Positions 63,761 through 64,000 of a stretch of DNA of 64,000 nt are shown here, piece after piece. Made by a program: the position numbers and the translations under genes. Source of the stretch: Chionis minor (lineage: Eukaryota; Chordata; Aves; Charadriiformes; Chionididae); contig VZSF01007301.1 of the NCBI GenBank assembly GCA_013398295.1, forward strand, positions 1,301,034 to 1,365,033, in the 5' to 3' direction. The notes below the pieces were generated by a model. It saw nothing but the letters and a program-made list of their open reading frames with translations, searched no databases and was not told the DNA's origin. Position 1 is the first letter of the stretch, and each line of letters begins with the position of its first letter.

Positions 63761-64000
63761 GCTCAGAAAATCCCGCCTCGCAGCCCGGGAAGGCGAACAA
63801 CCCCAAAAGAGACGGAAAATCCTGGAGACCAGATGAACCACATTTGAATCCAAGCTCTCGCAGAAGTGCTCCGGTTTTCCCTCCAGTGCAACGTACGGGC
63901 ATATGCATTTACGTAGCTTCATTCAGACACCGATCGCAGGAGCCTGGTGCTTCCACACACATGCACGCACACACCAAAAATAAAATAAAAAAAAATTAAA

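Overview
The window looks like avian nuclear DNA holding the 5' part of the BCL2 apoptosis-regulator gene on the minus strand. Three things point to a bird: the protein encoded at 62370-62963 is plainly Bcl-2 with an alanine-rich loop, interspersed repeats are very sparse, and the one clear transposon is a CR1 LINE 3' end of the sauropsid type. A crocodilian or turtle is not formally excluded. Only one stretch of the 64 kb is supported as protein-coding.

Layout in transcription order (right to left). At 63534-63760 there is a block resembling BCL2 noncoding exon 1. It ends at a GTAAGT donor, followed by a short conserved interval (about 63276-63533) that is an intron in human BCL2. From about 63275 down to 62964 lies the 5' UTR of the coding exon, with a 12-codon upstream ORF at 63071-63109. 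The first coding exon (62963-62370, 198 codons) carries BH4, an Ala-rich flexible loop, BH3, BH1 and most of BH2, and stops at a GTACGT splice donor. A CpG-rich domain covers this exon and about 600 bp of the following intron.

Positions 1-62369 are then the start of the very large BCL2 intron. The terminal exon (rest of BH2 plus the membrane anchor) was not found and should lie to the left of the window. The intron is mostly unique AT-moderate sequence. Within it I can point to three further CpG-dense patches (8461-8820, 37141-37390, 55980-56460), a 40-bp tandem duplication and a GC-rich minisatellite (9741-9950), a CA/TA microsatellite, a TG/TA-rich microsatellite, several homopolymers, a 44-nt pure pyrimidine tract, a perfect 13-bp hairpin (58303-58333), a truncated CR1 (about 55665-55935), and AT-rich blocks that look like candidate conserved noncoding elements. 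The many short ORFs elsewhere have no recognisable protein character.

No new gene system is evident. The most informative points are in BCL2 itself: a uORF with a conserved terminus, a changed 5' UTR splice acceptor, a CTG-encoded polyalanine run in the regulatory loop, and an unusually long open read-through from the coding exon into the intron. Comparisons with human BCL2 are from memory, not from an alignment.
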